NCBI RefSeq assembly: GCF_900162725.1
Contig: NZ_LT799418.1
Coordinates: forward strand, 2,086,740-2,150,739
Source of the DNA: Parabacteroides sp. Marseille-P3160
Lineage (GTDB): Bacteria; Bacteroidota; Bacteroidia; Bacteroidales; Tannerellaceae
DNA: 64,000 nucleotides
Reading direction: 5' to 3'
Made by a program: the position numbers and the translations under genes
Part shown: positions 55,009 through 63,428 of the stretch, in pieces
Layout: each line of letters begins with the position of its first letter
Numbering within the stretch: the first letter of the stretch is position 1
The notes under the pieces: model-generated
What the model saw: the letters and a program-made list of their open reading frames with translations, nothing else
Databases searched by the model: none
What the model was told of the DNA's origin: nothing

Positions 55009-55755
55009 TTAAAGGGTCATTCCTCCGTCTATAATGATTTCTGCGCCCGTGATATAATTCGCACTTTCCTCACATAAATATCTTACAAGTTTTGCAACGT
55101 CTTCTGGTTCACCCATTTTCTTCAACGGAATTGCTTCATTAACCAAATGGTCTTTAATACTTTTAACAGTAGCTTCGTTAAAACCAGATTTGGCTATGAT
55201 GTCTGTTTTAATCGGCCCCGGACTGACTAAGTTCACTCTTATTCTTCTCGGTGCTAATTCTGCGGCTGCTGTTTTTGCTATTGAATTTAATGCGGCTTTG
55301 CTTGCTTGGTAGATTGAAGAATTAGGACTGTGCATGATGGCTGTATTGGATGACAACATAACAACTGAAGCTCCATCATTTAAAAGTGGAATTAATTTAC
55401 TCAGCGTGAAATATGCACCTCTAACATTGATATTCATTACATTGTCATAATTCTCCGCAGTTTGATTTTCAATCAGTTCCAATGTTCCCATAATACCAGC
55501 ATTGATAAATAATATATCAACTTTACCAAATTGATTTTCAACTTCGTTACGAAGCAAATCAGTATGTTGCAAGTTTGCTTGATCAGCGACAAATGCAATT
55601 GCGCCGATTTCCTGTGCCGCTTTTTCAATGGCCTCTTTTCGTCTGCCGGTAATAATTACTTTAGCACCTTGTGAAATAAACTCTTTCGCCGTTGCATAGC
55701 CTATCCCACTGTTTCCTCCTGTTATAAGAGCGATTTTATTCTTAAGTTGTTCCAT
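55009..55755 (-). CDS. short-chain dehydrogenase/reductase
   Basis: A 248-residue classical SDR. The start is MEQLKNKIALITGGNSGIGYATAKEF; the frame extends 36 codons further but that part overlaps the regulatory region and is not SDR-like. Motifs are the cofactor TGGNSGIG, INAGIMG (NAG), the catalytic Ser in VVMLSSNTAIM and YQASKAALNSIAKTAAAEL with Tyr and Lys, then LVSPGPIKTD. It reduces a carbonyl with NAD(P)H; the substrate is unknown. It is divergent from an HxlR regulator with 93 nt between start codons, the usual arrangement for genes induced through HxlR by quinones or electrophiles. Confidence 0.93.
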   Translation of the reverse strand: MEQLKNKIALITGGNSGIGYATAKEFISQGAKVIITGRRKEAIEKAAQEIGAIAFVADQANLQHTDLLRNEVENQFGKVDILFINAGIMGTLELIENQTAENYDNVMNINVRGAYFTLSKLIPLLNDGASVVMLSSNTAIMHSPNSSIYQASKAALNSIAKTAAAELAPRRIRVNLVSPGPIKTDIIAKSGFNEATVKSIKDHLVNEAIPLKKMGEPEDVAKLVRYLCEESANYITGAEIIIDGGMTL

Positions 55756-55798
55756 AATATAAATTTTTAAAAAGTTTATGCAAAGGTATGGCTTAAAA

Positions 55799-55833
55799 GG
55801 TATACATTTGTAACCAGTATAATTTAGTATACC
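55799..55833. promoter_or_regulatory. inverted repeat and promoter between SDR and HxlR genes
   Basis: GGTATAC (55799-55805) and GTATACC (55827-55833) are perfect inverted arms 21 nt apart. The left arm overlaps TACATTTG (55803-55810), a consensus -7 element reading toward hxlR. On the minus strand TACCTTTG lies at about 55784-55791, reading toward the SDR. The layout suits an HxlR operator that represses both genes. Confidence 0.65.
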
Positions 55834-55848
55834 AATTAAATATTGTAT

Positions 55849-56184
55849 ATGATTAGAAATCAATCAGAAGAATACAGAGCATTGCAAGATACATTGTATG
55901 TAATAGGTGGAAAATGGAGAATTCCTATCATCAATTCTATTTGTAATGGAAATAAACGTTTTAAGGAGATTGAACGTAGCATACCGGGTATCACAAGGAG
56001 AATGTTATCAAAAGAACTGAAAGATATGGAATTAAATAATCTTGTCAGAAGAACCGTACATCCGGGGCCTCCCGTAATGGTGGAATATGAATCAACAGAC
56101 TATTGTAAGTCTTTTGGAAACATCATAAAAGAAATGATAAAATGGGGGCGTGAACATCGAAAAATGATAACAGAGAAAAAGTAA
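55849..56184 (+). CDS. HxlR family winged-helix regulator
   Basis: An 111-residue DNA-binding protein. YRALQDTLYVIGGKWRIPIINSICNGNKRFKEIERSIPGITRRMLSKELKDMELNNLVRRTVHPGPPVMVEYESTDYCKSFGNIIKEMIKWG is the HxlR wHTH domain in full. The start is the ATG at 55849; the frame opens two codons earlier only with TTG. It lacks the usual N-terminal regulatory CP cysteine of the HypR/QsrR type (the residues before YRALQD contain no Cys), so sensing may differ. It is divergent from the SDR/quinone reductase genes and probably represses them. Confidence 0.93.
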   Translation: MIRNQSEEYRALQDTLYVIGGKWRIPIINSICNGNKRFKEIERSIPGITRRMLSKELKDMELNNLVRRTVHPGPPVMVEYESTDYCKSFGNIIKEMIKWGREHRKMITEKK

Positions 56185-56231
56185 TTGTAAAGACATGAAC
56201 TCAATACGAATCAGACTCAACGATCGAAAAA

Positions 56232-56366
56232 TTAATAATCGATTTCGGGTTGATTTAATACTTTTACCTCTTTCAGAAAGTTACCATAGGCGTCTTCCAT
56301 TTCTTTGTTCGTTACTGTTGAGTTATCAATCAATAGATTGAATAGCTCTGTTTGAATAAAATCATT
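56232..56366 (-). CDS. possible 44-residue ORF downstream of the TonB receptor gene
   Basis: MILFKQSYSNLLIDNSTVTN followed by KEMEDAYGNFLKEVKVLNQP and EIDY then stop. It is protein-like in composition and lies 100 nt past the TonB receptor stop on the same strand. There is no ribosome site that I can see and no recognised family. It may be a small protein or a remnant; an overlapping frame gives another short N-terminus, which suggests possible decay. Confidence 0.25.
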   Translation of the reverse strand, partial: NDFIQTELFNLLIDNSTVTNKEMEDAYGNFLKEVKVLNQPEIDY

Positions 56367-56466
56367 CATAAATATTTATTTTTTTGTGAATAAAATGGAT
56401 TCTATTATGAGAAATCCTTATATACTGAATGATTTTAGTGGTGGCTACTTATTTTGTAGGGATATT

Positions 56467-59076
56467 TTAGAAATAGATTTTCCAACTGATACTTGGTACA
56501 ATGGGGGCTAATCTCTTTTTTTCTACTGAATTTGTCTCTAAATTATATACATATCCAGTTTGTTTGAATCCATTCGCATTCAGTATCATAAAGGAAAATT
56601 CATGGGATATTTTCTTTTTATTAACATGATAACGAAGTGTTAAATCGGTCGTGAATGAATTTGGTAGTCTTAGACTAAATGCTTTAGTGTCTATTTGTTC
56701 AACTCCCTGGCTGTTTTGTGATTCTGTTTCGTCGATTGGAGTATAACGATTTCCGCCCTGATAAGTTAGACGGATATTGGCACTAAAGGTTTTATGATTG
56801 CTCTTCCCGAAAGTCCACTCTTTACCGACTAAGCCAGTGATAACAAAACGTTGATCCATACGAGTATTCCGCCAAATATTATCTCCTCCTTTGTATTCAG
56901 ACTTGAAAAGAGAGCCTGTAAGTAGAGCATACCACCCTTGATTGAGATAACGTTCCATCGTAAGATCAACTCCATAGTTTCGCCCTTTTCCATCATTGAC
57001 CAATTTTTTATCTAATCCATAGGCGTTATAATTCAAGATGGAGAAAGAAGTATTTGGCTCAACAGGAACATTATAAAGGTCTTGATAGTAAGGCTCTATT
57101 TTAAGAAATAGATTATCTGATAACCGTTTACTATAACTTAATGAAAAATGATGAGCTTTACTAAAGTCTACATTTTTGTTCACATATTGATTATTCAGCT
57201 TCACATAGTAATAGTCGAGTCGTTCTCTTGTGGCATTCAGTCCATAGGCTAAAGCGATAGATTGATTTTGGGGTAACTTCCACTTTATACTGGCTCTTGG
57301 CTCTAAAGTCCAATTCTTGTTTAGGCTGAAATATTGGCTCGCCAAGCCAATACTGGCATCAACATTTGGGGTTAGCTTGAATACTGAATTTGAAAAAGCA
57401 GAGAAGACATAGACACTGCCGTCTCCCTTCGCTATCTGTCGCATAGGTTCGTATATACCGGCCTTATCACTCAAGTTGAAATCTAAATCATAGGACAATC
57501 GTGTTAAAGAAAAACCTGTCCTATTTGTATGTCTTTCACTAAATGTCTTATTTATATATGAATTTAGAATCACATCTGTATAGCTATTCTTCATATCAGC
57601 CATGCGATGAAATTCTAATTTATCATCTATCTGATCTACCAGTGCGTGTACCTTCGAATAGGTAACAGCTAAAGAAGATTTTAAGTAACTATTGTTATTC
57701 AGATATATTTTATGCCCGATGCCAGACATCCCTTTGGTAAACCGATTATCGGATCTCTGCTTGTCGGATGTATATTCCCATTTTGTTGAGTCAGACTCTT
57801 CTTTTTGTAATATCTTGTCATGCAGCCCTAAGCCCCAAATGGAGAAAGTTCCTGCCTTTTTGGTCGGAAAATTGAGTTTAAATGCCAAATCTTGATAGTC
57901 TAAACCTTCTTCTGTTCCATTAATAGCGTCAGAGATTCCAGAAAAAGAATATCTATAGTTAAACAAATACGAACTTCTGTTCTTCTCACTAATAGGGCCT
58001 TCTGATGCTAAATCCAGTCCCCACAATCCAACCTGAAAGGAATGTTCATGGCTATCCCTATTACCTGTTCGCATTTGTATATCAAAAACTCCAGCCAAAG
58101 CATTGGTGTATTCAGCAGGAAAAGCACCATTGTAAAAATCGGAATTGCCTAATACATTGCTGCTAAGTCCTGATAGTAAACCTCCCCCTAAACCTGTCAT
58201 GTCAGCATAATGTGTAGGATTAGGTATCTCAACACCTTCCATCCTCCATTGTGTAAACTGAGGGCTATTTCCTCTGATAGTTAAGGCATTGGTATTTACA
58301 CCGCTTGTTACACCTGCAAAAGAGGAAACCAAACGGGCAGGATCGTCAAAACCTCCTGCAAATCGGCTTGCTTCTTCAACTGTAAGTGTACGCCCGCCAG
58401 CCAAAGCCATTGGATTGATTGTACCCTCTTTATCTACATGGGGAAATACAACCACTTCGTCTAACATATGCATATTGGCATTGAGTGAAATCTTCAATAC
58501 AACTTCTTTGGCAGATGTGACAAGCACTTCCCTGACCACTTTCGAGTCGAATCCTAAATTACTTGCTTGGATGTTATACCTGCTGACAGGTACATTTCTT
58601 ATAGTGAAATAACCTAAACTATCACAAATAGAGCCAAATTCTGGATGCCCTAATATTTCAACTGATGCATACGGTATGCTTTGCTCTGTAAATTCGTCAA
58701 TTACTATTCCTTTTACAGTTTGAGTAATAGGCTTGCGTTCCTCCTTTTTATCTTCTTTTTTCTTCTTTGAGACAATGATGTGATAACCTCTTATTTTATA
58801 TGTCAAATCCGTTCCTTTTAATATTTGGCTGATAACCTTGTCTATTTTTTCGCCTTTAAAAGATAGAAAAAGCCTTTTGTCCAGATCTGTCCCTAATTGT
58901 TCGTAAGCAATACTATATTCGGTTTGCTTCTCTATTTCTAAAAAAGCTTCTTTGATTGAGATACTCTTGTTCTCTATTGAAATAGTATTGTCTTTAGTCT
59001 GAGCAAATGCAATGGATACAATAAAGCAAGAAATTATCAAAAGAAGAGTCCTACTCAGTGCGTTTATGCGATTCAT
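56467..59076 (-). CDS. TonB-dependent receptor with STN signalling domain
   Basis: An 869-residue outer-membrane receptor. The signal peptide (to SIAFAQ) is followed by an STN domain (IENKSISIKEAFLEIEKQTEYSIAYEQ through GYHIIVSKKK) that would contact FecR. A charged KKKEDKKEERK linker comes next, then a CarboxypepD domain (VKGIVIDEFTEQSIPYASVEILGH), a plug (VSSFAGVTSGVNTNALTIRGNSPQFTQWRMEGVEIPNPTHYA) and a barrel ending PSISWKIYF. There is no SusD. The genes for ECF sigma, a lipoprotein, FecR and a small OM protein precede it in the same direction, so it is probably both effector and sensor of this unit. Substrate unknown. Confidence 0.9.
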   Translation of the reverse strand: MNRINALSRTLLLIISCFIVSIAFAQTKDNTISIENKSISIKEAFLEIEKQTEYSIAYEQLGTDLDKRLFLSFKGEKIDKVISQILKGTDLTYKIRGYHIIVSKKKKEDKKEERKPITQTVKGIVIDEFTEQSIPYASVEILGHPEFGSICDSLGYFTIRNVPVSRYNIQASNLGFDSKVVREVLVTSAKEVVLKISLNANMHMLDEVVVFPHVDKEGTINPMALAGGRTLTVEEASRFAGGFDDPARLVSSFAGVTSGVNTNALTIRGNSPQFTQWRMEGVEIPNPTHYADMTGLGGGLLSGLSSNVLGNSDFYNGAFPAEYTNALAGVFDIQMRTGNRDSHEHSFQVGLWGLDLASEGPISEKNRSSYLFNYRYSFSGISDAINGTEEGLDYQDLAFKLNFPTKKAGTFSIWGLGLHDKILQKEESDSTKWEYTSDKQRSDNRFTKGMSGIGHKIYLNNNSYLKSSLAVTYSKVHALVDQIDDKLEFHRMADMKNSYTDVILNSYINKTFSERHTNRTGFSLTRLSYDLDFNLSDKAGIYEPMRQIAKGDGSVYVFSAFSNSVFKLTPNVDASIGLASQYFSLNKNWTLEPRASIKWKLPQNQSIALAYGLNATRERLDYYYVKLNNQYVNKNVDFSKAHHFSLSYSKRLSDNLFLKIEPYYQDLYNVPVEPNTSFSILNYNAYGLDKKLVNDGKGRNYGVDLTMERYLNQGWYALLTGSLFKSEYKGGDNIWRNTRMDQRFVITGLVGKEWTFGKSNHKTFSANIRLTYQGGNRYTPIDETESQNSQGVEQIDTKAFSLRLPNSFTTDLTLRYHVNKKKISHEFSFMILNANGFKQTGYVYNLETNSVEKKRLAPIVPSISWKIYF

Positions 59077-59183
59077 TATATTACATTTGTATTGTTAATA
59101 CTTCGTTTTCTTAATTTTTAAAATGAGTGTTGATATTTCGGAGTCGGGAAGAGGGTCTCAAGCTGCTTCCCGACTCTCTTATA

Positions 59184-59771
59184 TTAAAAATTAAAAGCAA
59201 TACCTGTCATATAGATATACTCCCAACGTCTGGTTGCCAGATTGTACACGTATTGCATACCAGTCTTTATTTTCAAATTCTTTGTTATGCTATATGATAG
59301 ATTTGCAGCAATCTCGGATTGATATAATTGACCACCCAAAATTGTTGGATTCTTATAACGATCTGCTATGTAATATCCCGAAAGCTCTACCGATAGTCGG
59401 TTTGTAAGTTGATAATTTATTCTCAAATCAACGTTTTTTATGTCTTTAGCTGAGAATGTTAAAGGATAATTAGATTTAAATCGATTGTTTTCTAATAAAA
59501 TATTTTTTGTCGGTTTCCATATATCATGTTGTTGAAGAAAGTTAGTATATGATAATGGTTTGAGTTTTGGAAAATCAACCAATTGCTTTTCTATATGTAT
59601 AGGAGACGGCGTTAGTAGCCTATCGTTAAGTCCATAGCTTTTCAACTGCATAGCAGGAGTTTCAGCCGATGGTAAAACCATATTATCAAGCCAATAATTA
59701 ATATTCTTGTGTTCTTGAGCAACTAACGAGATAGGTAAGGCGAATAATATTATACCAATCAAATGTTTCAT
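59184..59771 (-). CDS. small exported beta-rich protein, probably outer membrane
   Basis: A 195-residue protein with a signal peptide (to SLVAQ). The first half of the mature part is polar, containing NINYWLDNMVLPSAETPAMQ. The second half has alternating beta-strands (VDLRINYQLTNRLSVELSGYYIAD, SEIAANLSYSITKNLKIKTGMQYVY) ending in GIAFNF, the terminal aromatic typical of outer-membrane proteins. It seems too short for a standard barrel and may be a partial or oligomeric one. No family is recognised. It starts 2 nt after the fecR stop and precedes the TonB receptor by 107 nt, so it is part of the operon and may be an accessory to the receptor. Confidence 0.65.
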   Translation of the reverse strand: MKHLIGIILFALPISLVAQEHKNINYWLDNMVLPSAETPAMQLKSYGLNDRLLTPSPIHIEKQLVDFPKLKPLSYTNFLQQHDIWKPTKNILLENNRFKSNYPLTFSAKDIKNVDLRINYQLTNRLSVELSGYYIADRYKNPTILGGQLYQSEIAANLSYSITKNLKIKTGMQYVYNLATRRWEYIYMTGIAFNF

Positions 59772-59773
59772 TA

Positions 59774-60751
59774 CTACAGCTTTTCAATTAATACTATTTG
59801 ATTTCCGTCAATTTGATAATTAAAACCAACTACATCATGCAGGATGTCTAATATTTCTTCTAGATTTTCGTTTTTCAGAAACTTGACTGTATATTGTTTT
59901 GTTATAGGAATTTCGGTATTGTTTGTTATAGAAATATTGAAGCGTCTTTCCAGTGTTTGTAATATTTCACTCAAAGACGAATTGTTAAATATTAGCTGAC
60001 CTGTAAGCCAAACATTGGTTTCTTTAGGAGAAATTTCTTTTATGTTGGTAGTGGCAGTTACTTTATTGTAAGTTAACTGCTCATTTGGTTTTAATATCTG
60101 AGATTGTTTTTCTAATATTATTTCAACCTTACCACTTGTCAATGTTGTTATTATTCGCTCTTCATTTGAATAGGCTTTGACATTAAATTTAGTTCCGAGT
60201 ACATTCACTGATAAATTTTCTGTTTTTACGATAAAAGGTTTTGATTCATCTCTCCGCACCGAAAAATAAGCTTCTCCGCTTAATTGTACAAGACGTTGGT
60301 TTTCACTGAATTCTTTAGGATATTTGACTATCGAACCCGAATTAATCCATATCTCGGAACTGTCGGGTAAAAATAAATGTTTTTCTTCTCCATAAGCAAC
60401 CTTAATTTCTATTATATCACTTTGAGTAGATTGATAATAGAAATAACCTCCTGCAATAATAAGTAAGGGTATAAGAACGGCAGCTACACGGCTTAGTCTC
60501 TTATATAAAGGAACTTTAATTGTTTGTTTTTGTGTATATCCGATTCTTTGATTAACTCTATCCAAAGCAGAATATATTTCGGAATTAGAACTTTCCTCCA
60601 AGCTATCCCAATATTCTAAAGATGCAGATTCTTTTTCTTCTCTGTTTTCATCTTTTATAAGCCATTGCTGAACCTTTTCTTCTGTTTTAGAAGAAAAACG
60701 TGCAGAAAGATATCTTTTAATAATATCTGATATGCGATTATTTTTTTTCAT
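59774..60751 (-). CDS. FecR family anti-sigma factor
   Basis: A 325-residue single-pass protein. A cytoplasmic sigma-binding part of about 90 residues is followed by a membrane helix (VAAVLIPLLIIAGGYFYYQ) and the FecR domain (IKVAYGEEKHLFLPDSSEIWINSGSIVKYPKEFSENQRLVQLSGEAYFSVRRDESKPFIVKTENLSVNVLGTKFNVKAY). The C-terminal DUF4974-like part ends FNYQIDGNQIVLIEKL. It differs from the usual order in that a lipoprotein gene, not the sigma gene, lies immediately upstream (1 nt gap). It should transmit the state of the STN-bearing receptor to the ECF sigma encoded first in the operon. Confidence 0.93.
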   Translation of the reverse strand: MKKNNRISDIIKRYLSARFSSKTEEKVQQWLIKDENREEKESASLEYWDSLEESSNSEIYSALDRVNQRIGYTQKQTIKVPLYKRLSRVAAVLIPLLIIAGGYFYYQSTQSDIIEIKVAYGEEKHLFLPDSSEIWINSGSIVKYPKEFSENQRLVQLSGEAYFSVRRDESKPFIVKTENLSVNVLGTKFNVKAYSNEERIITTLTSGKVEIILEKQSQILKPNEQLTYNKVTATTNIKEISPKETNVWLTGQLIFNNSSLSEILQTLERRFNISITNNTEIPITKQYTVKFLKNENLEEILDILHDVVGFNYQIDGNQIVLIEKL

Positions 60752-60752
60752 C

Positions 60753-61706
60753 TTAATAATCTCTAATAATAGTATATATCCCCGTGGGAGTAGTTTCTAT
60801 CCATTTTCCTTCTACTATTTTCAAATCACCTGTCCGCTTATTTTTCATTGTTAGTTTATAAGACACTTGTCGATTACGCCATTCCAATTCAACATGAAAC
60901 TTACTTTCACCCTCCGGTATCAAAAGTTTCTCTTTAACAGTACCGTACTCTTCATCCCAATTTTTTGATATTTTCCCATAAATCTTTTTCTCGTTCGAAA
61001 GATATATTTTATCGTCGACGATAGATGATGGTACATTTACTTCTATAAGATCCTCTTTAAACCACACAAAAGCATAATAATTATCACTTACAAAGTAAGA
61101 TGTGTTCATAATATTTATACCTCCAAAAGGAGAAATTTCAATTTCCATCGGTTTAGATATACTATGGGTATAGGTGTTACTTTCTGTTACATAGAAAGTA
61201 TCTCCATCGTTCTCAGCTAAAAAATATTCTAAACCTTCAAAAGTATAACCCTCACATATTTTTTGAACAACTGTTATTTCGTTTATTTGACCTTCATTTT
61301 CTATAATTATGGCGAAACTGAATTCTTCTTCCGTTGCATTTTCATATAATTCTATTTGGAGGGAATTAGGGGTATTACGAGTAATATTAAATCCTTTATC
61401 AAGCCATGAAGCATCTATTTTTCCCAGTTCGTTAAGTTCCAATAGTGAATTTTCTTTTATCAGTTTCCCATCTTGGTCAAATATATTTCCGAATATTTTT
61501 TGACCTCCGTTTTTGTTTACAACGCTCGTTAGCCTCCAGTCGTTAGTCTCGAATGTGATCAATTTTGTACCGCCTTCTCCCTCCATTATTACTATTGTTT
61601 GTGACGGAACAAAGTCTGTCTCTTCATTATTACACGAATACCACGCAAATGCTAATATGGTAATCATACAAAAAGACTTTAATGTATTCATAAGCGAATT
61701 TTTCAT
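60753..61706 (-). CDS. lipoprotein of unknown function inside a sigma/FecR operon
   Basis: A 317-residue protein with a signal ending FAWYSC followed by NNEETD. The acidic stretch shortly after the Cys suggests surface export. The mature part begins with a BACON-like all-beta region (IVIMEGEGGTKLITFETNDWRLTSVVNKNGGQKIF, QIELYENATEEEFSFAIIIENEGQINEITVVQK). The second half is also beta-rich, with KFHVELEWRNRQVSYKLTMKNKRTGDLKIVEGKW. No enzymatic motif is seen. It sits between sigma (78 nt) and fecR (1 nt), so it is probably co-expressed with both, which is an unusual arrangement. It could be a ligand-binding partner of the TonB receptor in place of SusD; this is inference. Confidence 0.65.
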   Translation of the reverse strand: MKNSLMNTLKSFCMITILAFAWYSCNNEETDFVPSQTIVIMEGEGGTKLITFETNDWRLTSVVNKNGGQKIFGNIFDQDGKLIKENSLLELNELGKIDASWLDKGFNITRNTPNSLQIELYENATEEEFSFAIIIENEGQINEITVVQKICEGYTFEGLEYFLAENDGDTFYVTESNTYTHSISKPMEIEISPFGGINIMNTSYFVSDNYYAFVWFKEDLIEVNVPSSIVDDKIYLSNEKKIYGKISKNWDEEYGTVKEKLLIPEGESKFHVELEWRNRQVSYKLTMKNKRTGDLKIVEGKWIETTPTGIYTIIRDY

Positions 61707-61784
61707 TATTATGCTTTCCTTTACTATATATACAATAAAGTGCTAGAAAGCTCAATAGGAAAAATGAAGTTTTTGGGAGAAATT

Positions 61785-62336
61785 CTAAATCAGAGTAAAA
61801 AAGAAGGTAGAAATAACCTTTCTAATTTCTTTCAGAGCAAAGCTTAATTGGCTTTCTACGTTATGCTTAGTAGTATTTAATTGATCTGCAATCTCTGTAT
61901 TGTTTAATCCTTTATTTCTACTCAATATATAGATTTGTTTGCGTTGTGGTGGCATTTTATTTACAACGTCATCTATTAACAGACCTAATTCCTTTGCAAT
62001 CAAATCTTCTTCGGATGTTGAAGTATATCCGGAGATCGAAACATCTGTAATATATTCAGAATGTATATATTTATGTTTTAGAAAATTGATAGCGGCATTT
62101 CGTGCTATGGTATGTAAATATGAATTAAATGATTTAGATAAATCAATACTTTCTCTATTTATCCAAAGATTAACAAATATCTCTTCAGTCAATTCTTCGG
62201 CATCAACCTCAGACTTTATATATCCGAAAATAAATATTCTAATTTTATTGTAATAGGCAATAAAAACAGATTCAAAAGCCTTGTGATTTCCATTTTGCAG
62301 CGCATTTAATATTTTTATGTCAATATGATTGCCCAT
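61785..62336 (-). CDS. ECF RNA polymerase sigma factor
   Basis: A 183-residue sigma factor with regions 2 and 4. Region 2 contains FESVFIAYYNKIRIFIFGYIKSEVDAEELTEEIFVNLWINRESID. Region 4 contains MPPQRKQIYILSRNKGLNNTEIADQLNTTKHNVESQLSFALKEIRK. It heads the sigma-lipoprotein-FecR-OMP-TonB receptor operon and is probably autoregulated with it. The base composition is strongly AT-rich. Regulation by the neighbouring FecR and STN receptor follows from the well-known family mechanism; targets other than the operon itself cannot be seen. Confidence 0.93.
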   Translation of the reverse strand: MGNHIDIKILNALQNGNHKAFESVFIAYYNKIRIFIFGYIKSEVDAEELTEEIFVNLWINRESIDLSKSFNSYLHTIARNAAINFLKHKYIHSEYITDVSISGYTSTSEEDLIAKELGLLIDDVVNKMPPQRKQIYILSRNKGLNNTEIADQLNTTKHNVESQLSFALKEIRKVISTFFFTLI

Positions 62337-62524
62337 TCAATATTCGATAAACTAATTCTTTTTATTTTAAACAAAAGAAATAATAATTTGTTGGATATAA
62401 CACACATTTTTTGAAAAGTTAAGAGTAAAAAAAGGATTCTATGTTGGATTAAGATAAAATATGATTTACCATTGGCACTGAATTATTTGAAACAATGGTG
62501 TTACCTATTTTGTCCGGAACGGAA
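62337..62524. other. AT-rich region upstream of the sigma operon
   Basis: About 190 nt with no gene. It must hold the sigma operon promoter, but I see no full-consensus -33/-7 pair. The next 400 nt up to the HxlR gene contain the repeats and terminator listed separately. Confidence 0.35.
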
Positions 62525-62764
62525 TCGGTAACGATTTAGGCACAAAACTGTGTCCTTTGGGGGCTTTTTTCTGACTTTTATCCCGGACAAAAAGGTAATA
62601 AAAAAACCTACAAGTTGTTGACTTGTAGGTTTTTGTCCGTTTGTTGTCTGTTTTTGTCCAGACCTTTCAGCGGAGAGAGAGGTCGGTGAACCTTCCCATC
62701 CATATAACTTTAAGTCAACACTTTATATTTTCCAAACTTATTGTCGGTAACGAATTAGGCACAA
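62525..62764. repeat. 21-bp direct repeats, possible attachment or element ends
   Basis: TCGGTAACGATTTAGGCACAA (62525-62545) recurs at 62744-62764 with one change (GAATTAGG for GATTTAGG), 219 nt apart. Between them lie a terminator and GCGGAGAGAGAGG (62670-62682), which looks like the reverse complement of a tRNA-Ser 3' end. The set suggests the ends of former integrated elements. Confidence 0.6.
62601..62635. terminator. bidirectional intrinsic terminator
   Basis: AAACCTACAAGT and ACTTGTAGGTTT form a perfect 12-bp stem around TGTTG, with A residues before and T residues after. No intact gene ends next to it, so it probably came with lost DNA. Confidence 0.8.
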
Positions 62765-62879
62765 GTTTCAGAGTCCTATTTGTCCACCTTTGACCTATGC
62801 TTTTCTGCATATATCTTGGGTTCAAAGATACAAGCTTTTTCTGAATTGGCAAAACATCTATCCCATAATGTTTTGACTT

Positions 62880-62927
62880 AGTGCAAGGTGCAAGTATCTA
62901 TATATAGATATGCTTGCACCTTGCACT
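62880..62927. repeat. palindromic repeat, copy 2
   Basis: AGTGCAAGGTGCAAG pairs with CTTGCACCTTGCACT around TATCTATATATAGATATG, which is itself self-complementary. The outer 14-bp arm sequence is nearly identical to copy 1 at 53871-53914. It ends 4 nt before the HxlR stop codon. Confidence 0.85.
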
Positions 62928-62931
62928 AAAA

Positions 62932-63288
62932 CTATTTATCAATCTCTGTCCTCTTTAAAAAGTCAGCTTTGTACTTATCTCCCCACTGCCATAAATTATC
63001 AATGATTAGAATCAGTTCTTTACCAGATTCTGTCAGTGAGTATTCCACTTTTAATGGCAACACAGGATAAACCTTCTTTTGTAGGATACCCATTTTTTCC
63101 AATTCGCCCAATTGTTTTGTCAATACACGTTTTGGTGCGACACTTATACTCCGATGTAAATCACAAGGTCTTATAACCCCTTTGTCAATTTCAGATATTA
63201 GCCATGCATTCCAGCTTGTCGATAAAATATCAATTGCAATCCTCACTGAACAATCGGAATAGTCCATTGGGTTTTTCTTTACATACAT
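62932..63288 (-). CDS. HxlR family winged-helix regulator
   Basis: An 118-residue wHTH protein: DCSVRIAIDILSTSWNAWLISEIDKGVIRPCDLHRSISVAPKRVLTKQLGELEKMGILQKKVYPVLPLKVEYSLTESGKELILIIDNLWQWG. It has a Cys just before the first helix (DCSVR), the position at which redox-sensing HxlR members carry their reactive thiol. A -7 element TATCTTTG (minus strand, 63315-63322) lies about 27 nt upstream. It is divergent from a UvrA-like ATPase gene and probably controls it. It differs from the HxlR at 55.8 kb in sequence, so this is not a recent duplication. Confidence 0.92.
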   Translation of the reverse strand: MYVKKNPMDYSDCSVRIAIDILSTSWNAWLISEIDKGVIRPCDLHRSISVAPKRVLTKQLGELEKMGILQKKVYPVLPLKVEYSLTESGKELILIIDNLWQWGDKYKADFLKRTEIDK

Positions 63289-63378
63289 ATATCCATCTTT
63301 TGTTTATTCGTCTGCAAAGATAGTCATTTATTAATCAAATAGGGCTAAATTTATCACCGGGTGAAAGATTTATCGCTT

Positions 63379-63410
63379 ATTGCTCAAGTAATTAGCATAT
63401 TCTATTTTTG
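63379..63410 (+). promoter_or_regulatory. promoter of the UvrA-like gene
   Basis: TTG, 20 nt, TATTTTTG, with the -7 box (63403-63410) 18 nt before the ATG. It faces the HxlR promoter within a 140-nt divergent region. Confidence 0.65.
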
Positions 63411-63428
63411 CAAAAAATATTTTTAAAT

